Below, piece after piece: positions 1 through 10,635 of a stretch of DNA of 64,000 nucleotides. Source of the DNA: Rhabditoides inermis (Eukaryota; Nematoda; Chromadorea; Rhabditida; Rhabditidae); contig CAWZYM010000174.1 of NCBI GenBank assembly GCA_963966185.1, forward strand, positions 552,001 through 616,000, written 5' to 3'. Position numbers and translations under genes: made by a program. The notes under the pieces were generated by a model. The model had not been told where the DNA came from. It worked only from the letters and a program-made list of their open reading frames with translations, and made no database searches. The stretch's first letter is position 1. Each line of letters starts with the position of its first letter.

Positions 1-164
1 AATGTTCTAGAAGTGCTGTCGTCAGTCTTTCAGTAGATGACTGATCTTTATTCATTTTCTTTTTTCTATTTTTCAGTATTTTCAAATAATTAGAAAGTGT
101 CACAGTTTATCAGTATCTGGTTGATAGTATCTGGTTGACTGCTTTTCTACAGATGTATTTACTA

Positions 165-1175
165 CGCTCATAGAAGGCGCTCCGGCACGCTCCGCTGTCA
201 GAGCCTATCAGTAGATCAGTAATAAAATAACAATATAATGATCACTGATACTGATATGCATTTTCTCCTACTCTCTGATATTTTACTCTCTCGTATGCAC
301 ATGGAGGGCGCTCCGGCACGCTCCGCGCGCCTCCGCGGTCCAAGTCGATCAGTAGATCAGTAGTTATAATAAAACAATGATCACTGATACTGATATGCAT
401 TTTCTCTGACTCTCTGATTTTTTAATCTTGCGTATGCACATAGAGGGCGCTCCGGCACGCTTCGCGCGCCTCCGCGGTCAAAGCCGATCAGTAGATCAGT
501 AATTATAATAAAACATTGATCACTGATACTGATATGCATTTTTTCCGACTCTCTGATTTTTTACTTTTTCGTATGCACATAGAGGGCGCTCCGGCACGCT
601 TCGCGCGCCTCCGCGGTCAAAGCAGATCAGTAGATCAGTAATTATAATAATACACTGATCACTGATACTGATATGAATTTTCTCCGACTCTCTGATCGTT
701 CACTTTCTCGTATGCACATAAAAAGCGCTTCGGCACGCTTCGCGCGCCTCCGCGGTCAAAGCCGATCAGTAGAACAGTAATCATAATAATACATTGATCA
801 CTGATACTGATATGCATTTTATCCGACTCTCTGATTTTTTTTTACTCTTTCGTATGCACATAGAAGGCGCTCCGGCACGCTTCGCGCGCCTCCGCGGTCT
901 AAGCCGATCAGTAAACCAGTAATTATAATAATATACTGATCACTGATACTGATATGCCTTCTCTCCTACTCTCTGATCTTTTACTATCTCGTACGCACAT
1001 AGAAAGCGCTCCGGCACGCTTCGCGCGCCTCCGCGGTCAAAGCCGATCAGTAGATCAGTAATTATAATAATATATTGATCACTGATACTGATATGCATTA
1101 TCTCCTACTCTCTGATCTTTCACTCTCTCGTATGCACATGGAGGGCGCTCCGGCACGCTTCGCGGTAAAAGCCTA
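165..1175. repeat. 139-bp satellite array
   Basis: About seven units with a period near 139 bp. Each has a GC-rich core (GGCGCTCCGGCACGCTTCGC) followed by CGCGCCTCCGCGGTC, then GATCAGTAGATCAGTAAT, TGATCACTGATACTGATATG, a pyrimidine-rich stretch and CGTATGCACATAGA. Units differ by scattered substitutions. The last unit is joined to CTGGTTGACAATT, which leads into the GA tract. The core resembles the family-4 Helitron 3' hairpin. Confidence 0.9.
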
Positions 1176-1255
1176 TCAGTAGCTGGTTGACAATTACTAT
1201 TTATTATAAATACAAGTATAATTTATAGTTATCACTGGTCTAATATTATAAAATA

Positions 1256-1298
<43 letters not shown>

Positions 1299-1412
1299 AA
1301 GATGAGCAGCTGGTTAACAATTATTATTATTGACTTTAGATCCAAGTAGACTTCATATTTATCACTAATTTAAAATCATAATATATATAATAGAGAGATA
1401 GAGGAAGAGAGG

Positions 1413-1443
<31 letters not shown>

Positions 1444-1542
1444 AGAGACGAAAAGAGAGGGATGAGAAGAGGAGGTTACATAGTATTTTGCCTCGCCTCA
1501 CTTCCCTGATTGATTATAGGATGACGTGAGTGCATATAGTAA

Positions 1543-2265
1543 TTAGAGAGGGCGCGCCAGCGCCCTCTCGTTTGTACTGGATGTCCCCGCGCGCTAGAAT
1601 GCTCAAAAACGACTTTTCCCGGATGAAGCACTTTTCCTCATTTTGAAGTGATTTCCACTGTTACATTGCATTCACATCTCTATTCGATAGAGTTATAGAA
1701 AGTTGTATTGAGTTTGATTGAATTTGAAGCGAGATACGGAGAGTCCGCATTCGAGTGCGGATTGAGATTGGTGTCGGGCGGGCGGGCGGGCGTCGGACAA
1801 TCGCTTTCGCCCCGCCCCCTCTGTGTGTGAGTGAGAGAGAGAGGCGAATAGCGGGTGCGCGTCGGTATCCTCGCAGCGAATCGCGAACGTGTATGAAAAT
1901 ATAATTTTGTGAAACAAAACTTAAGAAAAGGACAGATATTATCTTTCAAAAGTACTTCCAAGTAAAAGTAGTTGGTTTGTACTGTTGTCTCAGTTGAGCA
2001 AAAGGACTGACATGTTTTCAATGGAGACATGTGCAAACAGGCTCTCAGCATTATTCGACGTGTTATGTTACAACAGAAGTTGTGTTTTTAGATAATAACT
2101 GCATAACTTTGTAAACGCGTTCATTATAATATGGCCGCTTTGCACTGGTATGAGAGAGAGAGCCTGTTGGCACATGTCTCCATTGAAAACATGTCAGTCC
2201 TTTTGCTCAACTGAGACAACAGTACAAACCAACTACTTTTACTTGGAAGTACTTTTGAAAGATAA
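1543..2265 (-). mobile_element. Nested 723-bp foldback/Helitron-like insertion
   Basis: Other family-1 copies read straight through ATAGTAATGTTTTATTGTA here, so about 723 bp has been inserted. On the minus strand the insert ends in hairpin GAGAGGGCG...CGCCCTCTC (1546-1569) and CTAA followed by T, a CTRR-type Helitron end. Its other end reads TTATC after an A rather than a clean TC. It also holds 109-bp inverted repeats (1938-2046 and 2158-2266) around a 111-bp loop, with one mismatch seen. I see no supported gene in it. A second copy lies at 13226-13948. Confidence 0.6.
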
Positions 2266-3039
2266 TGTTTTATTGTAGCTATTGAAGAATATATAATTGG
2301 AGTGTGGTGAGCTGTTTCGTAGTGCATGGTGATGTTCTCGCTCATTTGCACAATTTACTGTTTCTTTCTCTAACAGCAGACAGACTGGCAGCTTGCGCAC
2401 TCTCACCTCGCCACACTCTCTCGTCGCGGGGCAATAAAACGACGTCGATTAGAGGAATTTAATTGATAGCGGGCGTCAGAGGTCACAAAAAGATGCAAAT
2501 TTTGGTAGAAGTGTAGTGGCCACCTATATGCATGTTGTAGTAAAGGGAGACCTTACACGATTGCCTAGTTTTCTTGAACAGCCCGCGACAACTGTTTGGT
2601 GTCGCCTCGCCTCGACTAAATCACTTCGTGAAAGGAAACCAGGAGGAGTTATGAAAAGATTACGGGCAGATTTGTAGGTGAGGGAGTGTAGAGGAGTGAC
2701 GTCGAAACCGTTTTTCGATAGCTGAAGTCTGCGATCCGCAGTGCTCGTTCTTGTAAGGTCTACTCGCCACAGCCGATTCGTCAGTGACCCGTCTCCTCGC
2801 CTCACACACTATTTCGCCTGTTTTCTGTCTGACTCTCTCGGATTACGCGCTATTTCGTCGGACCTTCTTGAGCTTATAGCTCCGCGGATATGAGAGATAA
2901 AGGGCTGAAAATTGGAATCCTGCATCTCGGGACCGAGACCATCGGATCGATGTCACGTTTGGCTAGATAGGAGTAGTGGGTGGCGCGGTAGAGCGATGTA
3001 TGGACAGACACCATAGGGCATTTTACACATGCACATAGA

Positions 3040-3060
3040 CTAGCGCGCTTCGCGCGCTAG
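3040..3060 (-). other. Family-1 Helitron 3'-terminal hairpin
   Basis: Perfect 21-bp palindrome with arms CTAGCGCGC and a TTC loop. On the minus strand it ends in CTAG, then TC of the neighbouring element. Equivalent hairpins stand at 6207, 8530, 14722, 19460, 46040, 48587 and 53365, and in a degraded form at 57112. A terminal hairpin near CTRR is thought to be the rolling-circle stop signal in Helitrons. Confidence 0.8.
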
Positions 3061-3307
3061 AAATATAGGTATCAAATAGAGGAGAAAATTATCTATCGAT
3101 TGATATATAGATTGACTTGATATGTGCTCTGGAAATGCTATTAGGAGCTGTGCTAGAAGTGCTGTTGTCAGTCTTCCAGTAGATGACTCATCTTTATTTA
3201 TCTTCTTATTTTTTTAATTTTATTTAAAAAAAATAAGAAGATAAAAATCAAGAAGATTTCAAATAATTAGAAAGTGTCACAGTCTATCTGGTTGACTGTA
3301 TTTACTA

Positions 3308-5010
3308 TGCTCATAGAAGGCGGTCCGGCACGCTTCGCTGTCAGAGCCTATCAGTAGATCAGTAATAAAAAAAATCACAATATAATAATCACTGATACTG
3401 AAATGCTTTTTTCCGACTCTCTGATCTCTTTCTCGGATGCACATAGGAGGCGCTCCGGCACGCTTCGCGCGCCTCCGCGGTCAAAGTCTATCAGTAGATC
3501 AGTAATAGTAAGAATATATATTGATCACTGTTACTGATATGCATTTTCTCCGATTCTCTGAGCTTTCATTCTCTCGTATGCACTTAGAAGGCGCTCCGGC
3601 ACGCTTCGCGCGCCTCCGCGGTCAAAGTCGATCAGTAGATCAGTAAATACAATAATATATTGATCACTGGTACTGATATGCATTCTCTCCTACTCTCTGA
3701 TCTTTCACTCTCTCGTATGCACATAGAAAGCGCTCCGGCACGCTTCGCGCGCCTCCGCGGTTAAAGTCGATCAGTATATCAGTAATTATAATAATACATT
3801 TATCACTGATACTGATATGCATTTTCTCCGACTCTCTGATCTTTTACTCTTTCGTTTGCACATTGAGGGCGCTCCGGCACGCTTCGCGCGCCACCGCGGT
3901 CAAAGTCGATCAGTAGATCAGTATTTATGATAATACATTGATCACTGAAACTGATATGCAATTTATTCTACTCTCTGATCTTTTACTCTTTCGTATGCAC
4001 ATAGAAGGCGCTCCGGCACGCTTCGCGCGCCTCCGCGGTCAAAGTCGATCAGTAGATCAGTAAATAAAATAATACATTGATCACTGATACTGATATGCAT
4101 TTTCTCCGACTCTCTGATCTTTTATTCTTTCGTTTGCACATAGAGGGCGCTCCGGCACGCTTCGCGCGCCTCCGCGGTCAGAGTCGATCAGTAGATCAGT
4201 AATTATAATAATACATTATTCACTGATACTGATATGCATTTTCTCCGACTCTCTGATCTTTTACTCTTTCGTTTGCACATTGAGGGCGCTCCGGCACGCT
4301 TCGCGCGCATCCGCGGTCAAAGTCGATCAGTAGATCAGTATTTATGATAATACATTGATCACTGAAACTGATATGCAATCTATTCTACTCTCTGATCTCT
4401 TACTCTTTCGTATGCACATAGAAGGCGCTCCGGCACGCTTCGCGCGCCTCCGCGGTCAAAGTCGATCAGTAGATCAGTAAATAAAATAATACATTATTCA
4501 CTGATACTGATATGCATTTTCTCCGACTCTCTGATCTTTTACTCTTTCGTTTGCACATTGAGGGCGCTCCGGCACGCTTCGCGCGCATCCGCGGTCAAAG
4601 TCGATCAGTAGATCAGTATTTATGATAATACATTGATCACTGAAACTGATATGCAATCTATTCTACTCTCTGATCTTTTACTCTTTCGTATGCACATAGA
4701 AGGCGCTCCGGCACGCTTCGCGCGCCTCCGCGGTCAAAGTCGATCAGTAGATCAGTAATTATAATAATACATTATTCACTGATACTGATATGCATTTTCT
4801 CCGACTCTCTGATTTTTGACTATCTCGTTTGGCATATAGAAAGCGCTCCGGCACGCTCCGCGACCCTCCGCGGTCAAAGTCGATCAGCAGATCAGTAATA
4901 ATAAGAATATATTGATCACTGCTACTGTTATGTATTTTCTCCGACTCTTTGATTTTTCACTCTCTCGTATGCACATGGAGGGCGCTCCGGCACGCTTCGC
5001 GGTAAAAGCC
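3308..5010. repeat. 139-bp satellite array with dimeric higher-order pattern
   Basis: About twelve units of the 139-bp repeat. Between about 4220 and 4760 two unit types alternate. One has CGCGCATCCGCGG (at 4303 and 4581, 278 bp apart) and TTTGCACATTGAGGG. The other has AAACTGATATGCAATCTATT. Two units thus spread together, as expected from unequal exchange. Confidence 0.88.
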
Positions 5011-5091
5011 TATCAGTAGCTGGTTGACAATTACTATTTATTATAGATACAAGTATAATTTATAGTTATCACTGGTCTAATATTATAAAAT

Positions 5092-5136
<45 letters not shown>

Positions 5137-5339
5137 GCAGCCGGTTGACAATTATTATTGATTTTAGATCCAAGTAGACTTCATATTTATCACTAATCTA
5201 AAATCATAATATATAAGAGAGAGATAGAGGAAGAGAGGGAGAGAAAGAGAGAAAGAGAAAAAGAGAGAGAAAGAGAAAGAGAGAGAGAGAGAGAGAGACG
5301 AAAAAAGACGGATGAGAAAAGGAGAGGGATGAGAAAAGA

Positions 5340-6206
5340 AGATTACATAGTATTTCGCCTCGCCTCACTTCCTGATTGAATATAGAATGTCGTTAGTGCA
5401 TACAGTTATATTTGTATTGTATTTGCTTAGAATATAGAATTTGCACAGTTTGTGGAGTGTGGTGAGCTGTTTCGTAGTGCATGGTGCTGTTCTCGCTCAT
5501 TTGCACAATTTACTGTTTCTTTCTCTAAGAGCAGACAGACTGGCAGCTGGCGCACTCTCACCTCGCCACACTCTCTCGTCGCGGGGCAATAAAACGACGT
5601 CGATTAGAGGAATTTAATTGATAGCGGGCGTCAGAGGTCACAAAAAGATGCAAATTTTGGTAGAAGTGTAGTGGCCACCTGTATGCATGTTGTAGTAAAG
5701 GGAGATGTTACACGGTTGCCTAGTTTTCTTGAACAGCCCGCGACAATTGTTTGGTGTCGCCTCGCCTCGATTAAATCACTTCGTGAAAGGAAACCAGAAA
5801 GAGTTATAAAAAGATTACGGGCAGATTTGTAGGTAAGGGAGTTTAGAGGAGTGACGTCAAAACCGTTTCTCGAAAGCTGGAGTCTGCGATTCGCAGTACT
5901 CGTTCTTGTAAGGCCTACTCGATGCAACCGTTCAACCACCTACCCGTCTCCTCGCCTCACATACTATTTCGCTGCTTTTCTGTCTGACGCTCTCTGATTA
6001 CGCGCTATTTCGTCGGACTTTCTCGAGCTTATAGCTCCGCGGATATGAGAGATATGATAACATAAAGATTTTGGGAGCATCTCGAGACCGAGGGCTTTAC
6101 AGCCATACCAAATTTAGCCGGATCCATGCATCGGTGGCCTTTGTGGAGCCATGTATGGACGGACACCATAGGGCATTTAGCCAGACCGGCGCAGCGGGCG
6201 CTGCGA
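5340..6206 (-). repeat. Family-1 conserved 5' module
   Basis: A representative of the roughly 0.85-kb block found in all ten family-1 elements. It contains TTTCGCCTCGCCTCACTTCC, GACAGACTGGCAGCTGGCGC, GTCGCGGGGCAATAAAACGA, GATGCAAATTTTGGTAG, TATAGCTCCGCGGATATGAG and the terminal ACGGACACCATAGGGCATTT. A minus-strand frame of 82-102 codons overlaps most copies, but its start and end vary. I treat it as a consequence of copy similarity. Confidence 0.75.
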
Positions 6207-8529
6207 CTAGCGCGCTTCGCGCGCTAGTCTAAGTATAAAAAAGAGGAGAAAATTATCTATCGATTGATATATAGATTGACTTGATATGTGCTCTGGAAGT
6301 GCTATTAGGAGCTGTGTTAGAAGTGCTGTTGTCAGTCTTTCAGTAGATGACTGATCTTCATTTATTTCCTTATCTTTTTCTATTTTTAGTAATATCAAGT
6401 ATTTAGAAAGTGTCACAGTTAGAAAGTGTCACAGTATCTGGTTGATAGTATCTGCTTGACTGATTTTCTACAGATGTTATATTTACTATGTTCATAGAAG
6501 GCGCTCCGGCACGCTCTGCGGTCAGAGCTTATCAGTGGATCAGTAATAATAGGAATATATTGATCACTGCTACTGATATGAATTTTCTCTTACTCTCTGA
6601 TCTTTCACTTTCTTGTATGCACATGAACGCGCTCCGGGACACTCCGCGGTCAAAGTCGATCAATAGATCAGTAATTATAACAATATATTAATCACTGATA
6701 CTGATCTGCATTCTCTTCTACTCTCTGATCTTTTACTCTCTCGTATGCACTTAGAAGGCGCTCCGGCACGCTCAGCGCGCCTCCGCGGTCAAAGTCGATC
6801 AGTAGATCAGTAATTATAATAATACATCGATCACTGATACTGATATGCATTTTCTCCGACTCTGTGATTTTTTAATCTCTCGTATGCACATAGAAGGCGC
6901 TCCGGCACGCTTCGCGCGCCTCCGCGGTCAAAGTCGATCTGTAGATCAGTAAATACAATAATATATTGATCACTGGTACTGATATGCATTCTCTCCTACT
7001 CTCTGATCTTTCACTCTCTCGTATGCACATAGAAAGCGCTCCGGCACGCTTCGCGCGCCTCCGCGGTCAAAGTCGATCAGTATATCAGTAATTACAATAA
7101 TACATTGATCACTGATACTAATATGCATTTTCTCCGACTCTCTGATCTTTTACTCTTTTGTTTGCACATTGAGGGCGCTCCGGCACGCTTCGCGCGCCTC
7201 CGCGGTCAAAGTCGATCAGTATATCAGTAATTACAATAATACATTGATCACTGATACTAATATGCATTTTTTCCGACTCTCTGATCTTTTACTCTTTTGT
7301 TTGCACATTGAGGGCGCTCCGGCACGCTTCGCGCGCCTCCGCGGTCAAAGTCGATCAGTAGATCAGTAAATAAAATAATACATTGATCACTGATACTGAT
7401 ATGCATTTTCTCCGACTCTCTGATCTTTTATTCTTTCGTTTGCACATGGAGGGCGCTCCGGCACGCTTCGCGGTAAAAGCCTATCAGTAGCTGGTTGACA
7501 ATTACTATTTATTATAGATACAAGTATAATTTATAGTTATCACTGGTCTAATATTTTAAAATATAAGAGAGAGAGAGAGAGAGATGAGCAGCCGGTTGAC
7601 AATTATTATTGATTTTAGATCCAAGTAGACTTCATATTTATCACTAATCTAAAATCATAATATATAAGAGAGAGATAAAGCCTCGCCTCACTTCTATGAT
7701 TGAATATAGAAGGACGTGAGTGCATATAGTAATGTTTTATTTTATTTACTCAGAATATAGTAATCGCGCAGTTTGTTAGAGGGTGGTGAGCTGTTTCGTA
7801 GTGCGTGGTGATGTTCTCACTCCTTTGCACAATTGACTGTCTCTTTCTCTAACAGCAGACAGACTGGCAGCTGGCGCACTCTCACCTCGCCACACTCTCT
7901 CGTCGCGAGGCAATAAAACGACGTCGATTAGAGAAATTTAATTGATAGCGGGCGTCAGAGGTCACAAAAAGATGCAAATTTTGGTAGAAGTGTAGTGGCC
8001 ACCTATTTGCATGTTGTAGTAAAGGGAGACCTTACACGGTTGCCTAGTTTTCTTGAACAGCCCGCGACAACTGTTTGGTGTCGCCTCGCCTCGACTAAAT
8101 CACTTCGTGAAAGGAAACCAGGAGGAGTTATAGAAAGATTACGGGCAGATTTGTAGGTGAGGGAGTGTAGAGGAGTGACGTCGAAACCGTTTATCGAAAG
8201 CTGGAGTCTGCGATTCGCAGTACTCGTTCTTGTAAGGCCTACTCGATGCAACCGTTCAACGACCTACCCGTCTCCTCGCCTCACATACTATTTCGCCTGT
8301 TTTCTGTCTGACTCTCTCTGATTACGCGCTATTTCGTCGGACATTCTGGAGTTTATAGCTCCGCGGATATGAGAGATAACGAGCTGAAAATTGGAATCCT
8401 GCATCTCGGGACCGAGACCATCGGATCGATGTCACGTTTGGCTAGATAGGAGTAGTGGGTGGCGCGGTAGAGCGATGTATGGACAGACACCATAGGGCAT
8501 TTAGCCAGACCGGCGCAGTGGCGCTGCGA
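6207..8529 (-). mobile_element. Helitron-like element 3 (family 1)
   Basis: Shortest complete family-1 copy with a 139-bp array. The palindrome at the left is followed by TCTAAGTATAAAAAAGAGG instead of the usual AAATATAGG. The satellite covers about 6490-7475. A single short GA tract (7566-7584) precedes the 5' module (7677-8529). The 5' end again carries the GCAGCG/CGCTGC inverted repeat. Confidence 0.73.
6490..7475. repeat. 139-bp satellite array
   Basis: About seven units. Two adjacent copies near 7160-7340 are nearly identical and share GTTTGCACATTGAGGG and TGATACTAATATGCA, so they duplicated recently. The final unit is truncated after CTTCGCGGTAAAAGCC, exactly as at the end of the arrays in elements 1, 2 and 4. 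Confidence 0.87.
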
Positions 8530-8879
8530 CTAGCGCGCTTCGCGCGCTAGAAATATAGGTATAAAATAGAGGAGGAAATTATCTATCGATTGATATATAG
8601 ATTGACTTGATATGTGCTCTGGAAGTGCTATTAGGAGATGTGCTAGAAGTGCTGTTGTCAGAGCCTTCCAAAAATGAGTGATCTTCATTGTATTTCCTTA
8701 ATTTTGAATTACAGTATTAACAAATGTTTGAACAGTGTCAATGTCTAACAGTAGCTGGTTGATAATTTTTGATTCTCGACTGATATTATCTTACCTATGC
8801 TCATAGAAGGCGCTCCGAGATGCAGCCGAAGACTATCGGTATATGAGTGATAACTATGTCATAACTAACTTACACTTTC

Positions 8880-8932
8880 CGTTTCTCCGCTTCTCTCTCT
8901 GTCTCTCTCTCTCTCTTCTCTCTCTCTCTCTG

Positions 8933-8967
<35 letters not shown>

Positions 8968-8975
8968 TTGCTCTA
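8880..8975. repeat. CT-rich microsatellite
   Basis: Imperfect (CT)n with CTGT and CTTT interruptions, in a block that begins GATGCAGCCGAAGACTATCG. The same block and tract occur inside element 8 of the right stack at about 58240-58350, so it is an inherited part of some family-1 elements. Confidence 0.85.
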
Positions 8976-9079
8976 GAAGGCGCTCCGGCACGCTACCGCG
9001 TGCCTCCGCGGTCAAAGCCTATCAGTAGATCAAAAATAAAAATATATTGATCACTGATACTGTTTTGAATTTTCTCCGA

Positions 9080-9416
9080 CTCTCTGATATTTCACTCTCT
9101 CGACGATCATAGATAGCCGCTCCGCGCGCCTCCGCGGTCAAAATCTTTCAGTAGCTGGTTGACAATGATTATTTATCACGGATCTAATATTATAAAATAT
9201 CTACTCTCGCCTTTGATCACAGACAGCCGCTCCGCGCGCCTCAGCGGTCAAATTCTATCAGTAGCTGGTTGACAATGATTAGTTATCACGGATCTAATAT
9301 TATAAAATCTCTACTCTCGCCTTTGATCACAGACAGCCGCTCCGCGCGCCTCAGCGGTCAAACTCTATCAGTAGCTGGTTGACAATTATTAGTTATCACG
9401 GATCTAATATCATAAA
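9080..9416. repeat. 110-bp satellite, left part
   Basis: Three units of a 110-bp repeat: CTACTCTCGCC, GATCACAGACAGCCGCTCCG, CGCGCCTCAGCGGTCAAA, CTATCAGTAGCTGGTTGACA and ATTAGTTATCACGGATCTAA. The last unit is broken after CATAAA by the ORF1-bearing insertion and the array resumes at 10636. The unit shares CTATCAGTAG and the GC core style with the 139-bp repeat. Confidence 0.9.
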
Positions 9417-9417
9417 G

Positions 9418-10635
9418 TTCTGCTCTTTCGCTCATTCTGCTCTTTCGCTAGATTCTGCTCTTTCGCTCGCGCTGAGCGGCTGTAATCTCTCGCCATGCCG
9501 AAAGGCAAAACATCTTCCAGCAAATTTGCCAAGCAGCCCAATTCTGGCACTACTTCAACTGATTCTACTACTTTTTCGGCAACACCTATTTCATTCCTCA
9601 CTCCTGACCTGTCGCCTACTTCCATTTTGAACTCGGCTGACCACCTTCGCGACTTCCTCTCGCAGACATTCAATGAACTGAGCGTCACATTGGGCGCTCG
9701 TCTGTGCAGTATGGTGAACGAGTCCATCGCCTATTTGGAGGAGCAGATCGAGGAGCTGAGGCAGAGGATCGACGAGCTCGCCAAACCCAAGGAAACCTCT
9801 GTACCTGTGAGTCCACCGATTTCCACACCTATTGGATATGGAGAGGAGAGGAGGAAGCGTGTCATTCTGACCCGCGTTTCCCGATCCTACCGGAACTACT
9901 TTTTCGAAAACACTACCTTGTTTGGACTGAAGACGACCGATTGCCGAATTGTTGCCGACCGTGATAGTGACGTGTTCAACACCTTGCTTCTCTCCTTCAA
10001 CTGCCCCGAGGATGCCACCTCTTTCATCCGCAAATTCAACATGGACTGTCTCGCGAGAGACTGTCCAGCGAGAGCCCGTCCCGACTACTACCCGGAGGAT
10101 GCTGCCAAGTACGCTGCCGCCTGGAGGGAGGCGATTCGACTCAACGACACTGCTGGCCGGCGCGAGTGGACTGTGCGAGGACTCGAGCTGTTCAAGTTGC
10201 GACTGCCCGGTCAGTGGACAAAGATTGACCGCTAAACTTCTATCTACAGTCTCTCTTTTCACATGTTGCCTCTTTGTATCTTCGTGTTATGCATTCAGTT
10301 CATTTCGTTTTATATCAACATTGTTCACAATTTCGCTCATCATGGTGCCTGAGTGTTTACGTTTACGTTTCATATATTTCCTCAAATTCATAATTTTCAC
10401 TTCGATCGATGTGTTATTCGTTACACGTTTCTTTCACACTTTCGTCTGATATTTGATCTAACTGTTTTTGCAATCGCCATGTCCCATGTTTTGTTTTGTG
10501 TTTCTCTTTTCCCCGTTCTCTTCTCTCACGCAGAGAAACTGTCGCGCCCGTCATAAGTGCTCTTGAAGCCTGCGGGAATAGAAAATATTTGTGAATCACT
10601 CGCAAATAGATAAATATTATTATATTATTATTAAG
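9418..10635 (+). mobile_element. ORF1-only LINE-like insertion (resembles half-LINE elements)
   Basis: About 1.2 kb inserted between ATAAA and TATCT of a 110-bp satellite unit. It starts with three copies of an approximately 18-bp motif (TTCTGCTCTTTCGCT, 9418-9472), then a single complete ORF, about 390 bp of pyrimidine-rich non-coding sequence, and an A/T tail (AATAGATAAATATTATTATA) that ends at the resumed satellite. No reverse transcriptase or endonuclease frame follows. A clear target duplication is not visible; TAAAG and TTAAG at the two edges are only suggestive. Structurally it recalls mammalian HAL1, which keeps only L1 ORF1. Alternatively it is a LINE that lost ORF2. Confidence 0.6.
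9495..10235 (+). CDS. LINE ORF1-like protein (coiled coil plus RRM-like domain)
   Basis: Intact 246-codon frame. Residues 1-45 are Ser/Thr/Pro-rich. Residues 74-98 form a strong heptad coiled coil (IAYLEEQIEELRQRIDELAK). A linker holds PVSPPISTP. Residues 119-185 look like an RNA-recognition fold: a basic EERRKR, strand VILTRV, and later FNTLLLSFNCPEDATSFIRK. The C-terminal part (195-240) has YYPEDAAKYAAAWREAIRLN and RREWTVRGLELFKLR, the kind of segment seen in ORF1 nucleic-acid chaperones of invertebrate non-LTR retrotransposons. Such proteins bind the element RNA as trimers. The start at 9495 has a good context (CGCCATGCC). GC content is higher than in the surrounding satellite. The family assignment is by recalled resemblance, not by alignment. 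Confidence 0.75.
   Translation: MPKGKTSSSKFAKQPNSGTTSTDSTTFSATPISFLTPDLSPTSILNSADHLRDFLSQTFNELSVTLGARLCSMVNESIAYLEEQIEELRQRIDELAKPKETSVPVSPPISTPIGYGEERRKRVILTRVSRSYRNYFFENTTLFGLKTTDCRIVADRDSDVFNTLLLSFNCPEDATSFIRKFNMDCLARDCPARARPDYYPEDAAKYAAAWREAIRLNDTAGRREWTVRGLELFKLRLPGQWTKIDR

Larger units (their letters stand above)
1..3039 (-). mobile_element. Helitron-like element 1 (family 1), 3' end off window
   Basis: Non-autonomous Helitron-like element read on the minus strand. Its 5' TC is the complement of GA at 3038-3039 and directly abuts the CTAG of the next element. In plus order it holds a 139-bp satellite (about 165-1175), two GA tracts (1258-1300, 1393-1450) and the conserved family-1 5' module (1480-3039), which is interrupted by a 723-bp nested element. 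No transposase frame is visible. Bases 1-3030 are almost identical to 11652-14710. The differences I see are mainly GA-tract length, single substitutions and the last few bases. Its CTAG end lies left of the window. Confidence 0.7.
3040..6206 (-). mobile_element. Helitron-like element 2 (family 1)
   Basis: Complete element. The left border is the perfect palindrome CTAGCGCGCTTCGCGCGCTAG, followed by AAATATAGGTATCAAATAGA. The right border on the minus strand starts TCGCAGCGCCCGCTGCG, a 5'-end variant with its own small inverted repeat at about 6188-6206. Between them lie a leader with GCTATTAGGAGCTGTGCTAG, a 139-bp array, GA tracts at 5091-5133 and 5210-5300, and the 5' module (5340-6206). No protein gene is supported. 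Confidence 0.75.

Noticed and set aside
165..1175. Regularly spaced repeats that might suggest a CRISPR array
   Set aside because: Units are 139 bp with no unique spacers, in a eukaryotic transposon context.
2524..2805. Recurring minus-strand frame of 82-102 codons in the family-1 5' module (also at 5631, 8003, 14207, 16467, 48071, 52850, 56586, 61137)
   Set aside because: Repetition follows from the copies being near identical. Start and stop positions shift between copies, composition is not protein-like, and no known motif is present.
6207..6416. Recurring frame over the family-1 hairpin and leader (also 48587, 57103)
   Set aside because: It overlaps the terminal palindrome and is destroyed in most other copies.
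9591..10262. 223-codon minus-strand frame opposite the ORF1-like gene
   Set aside because: Mirror frame of a GC-rich coding region. The plus frame has the coiled coil and RRM-like pattern.
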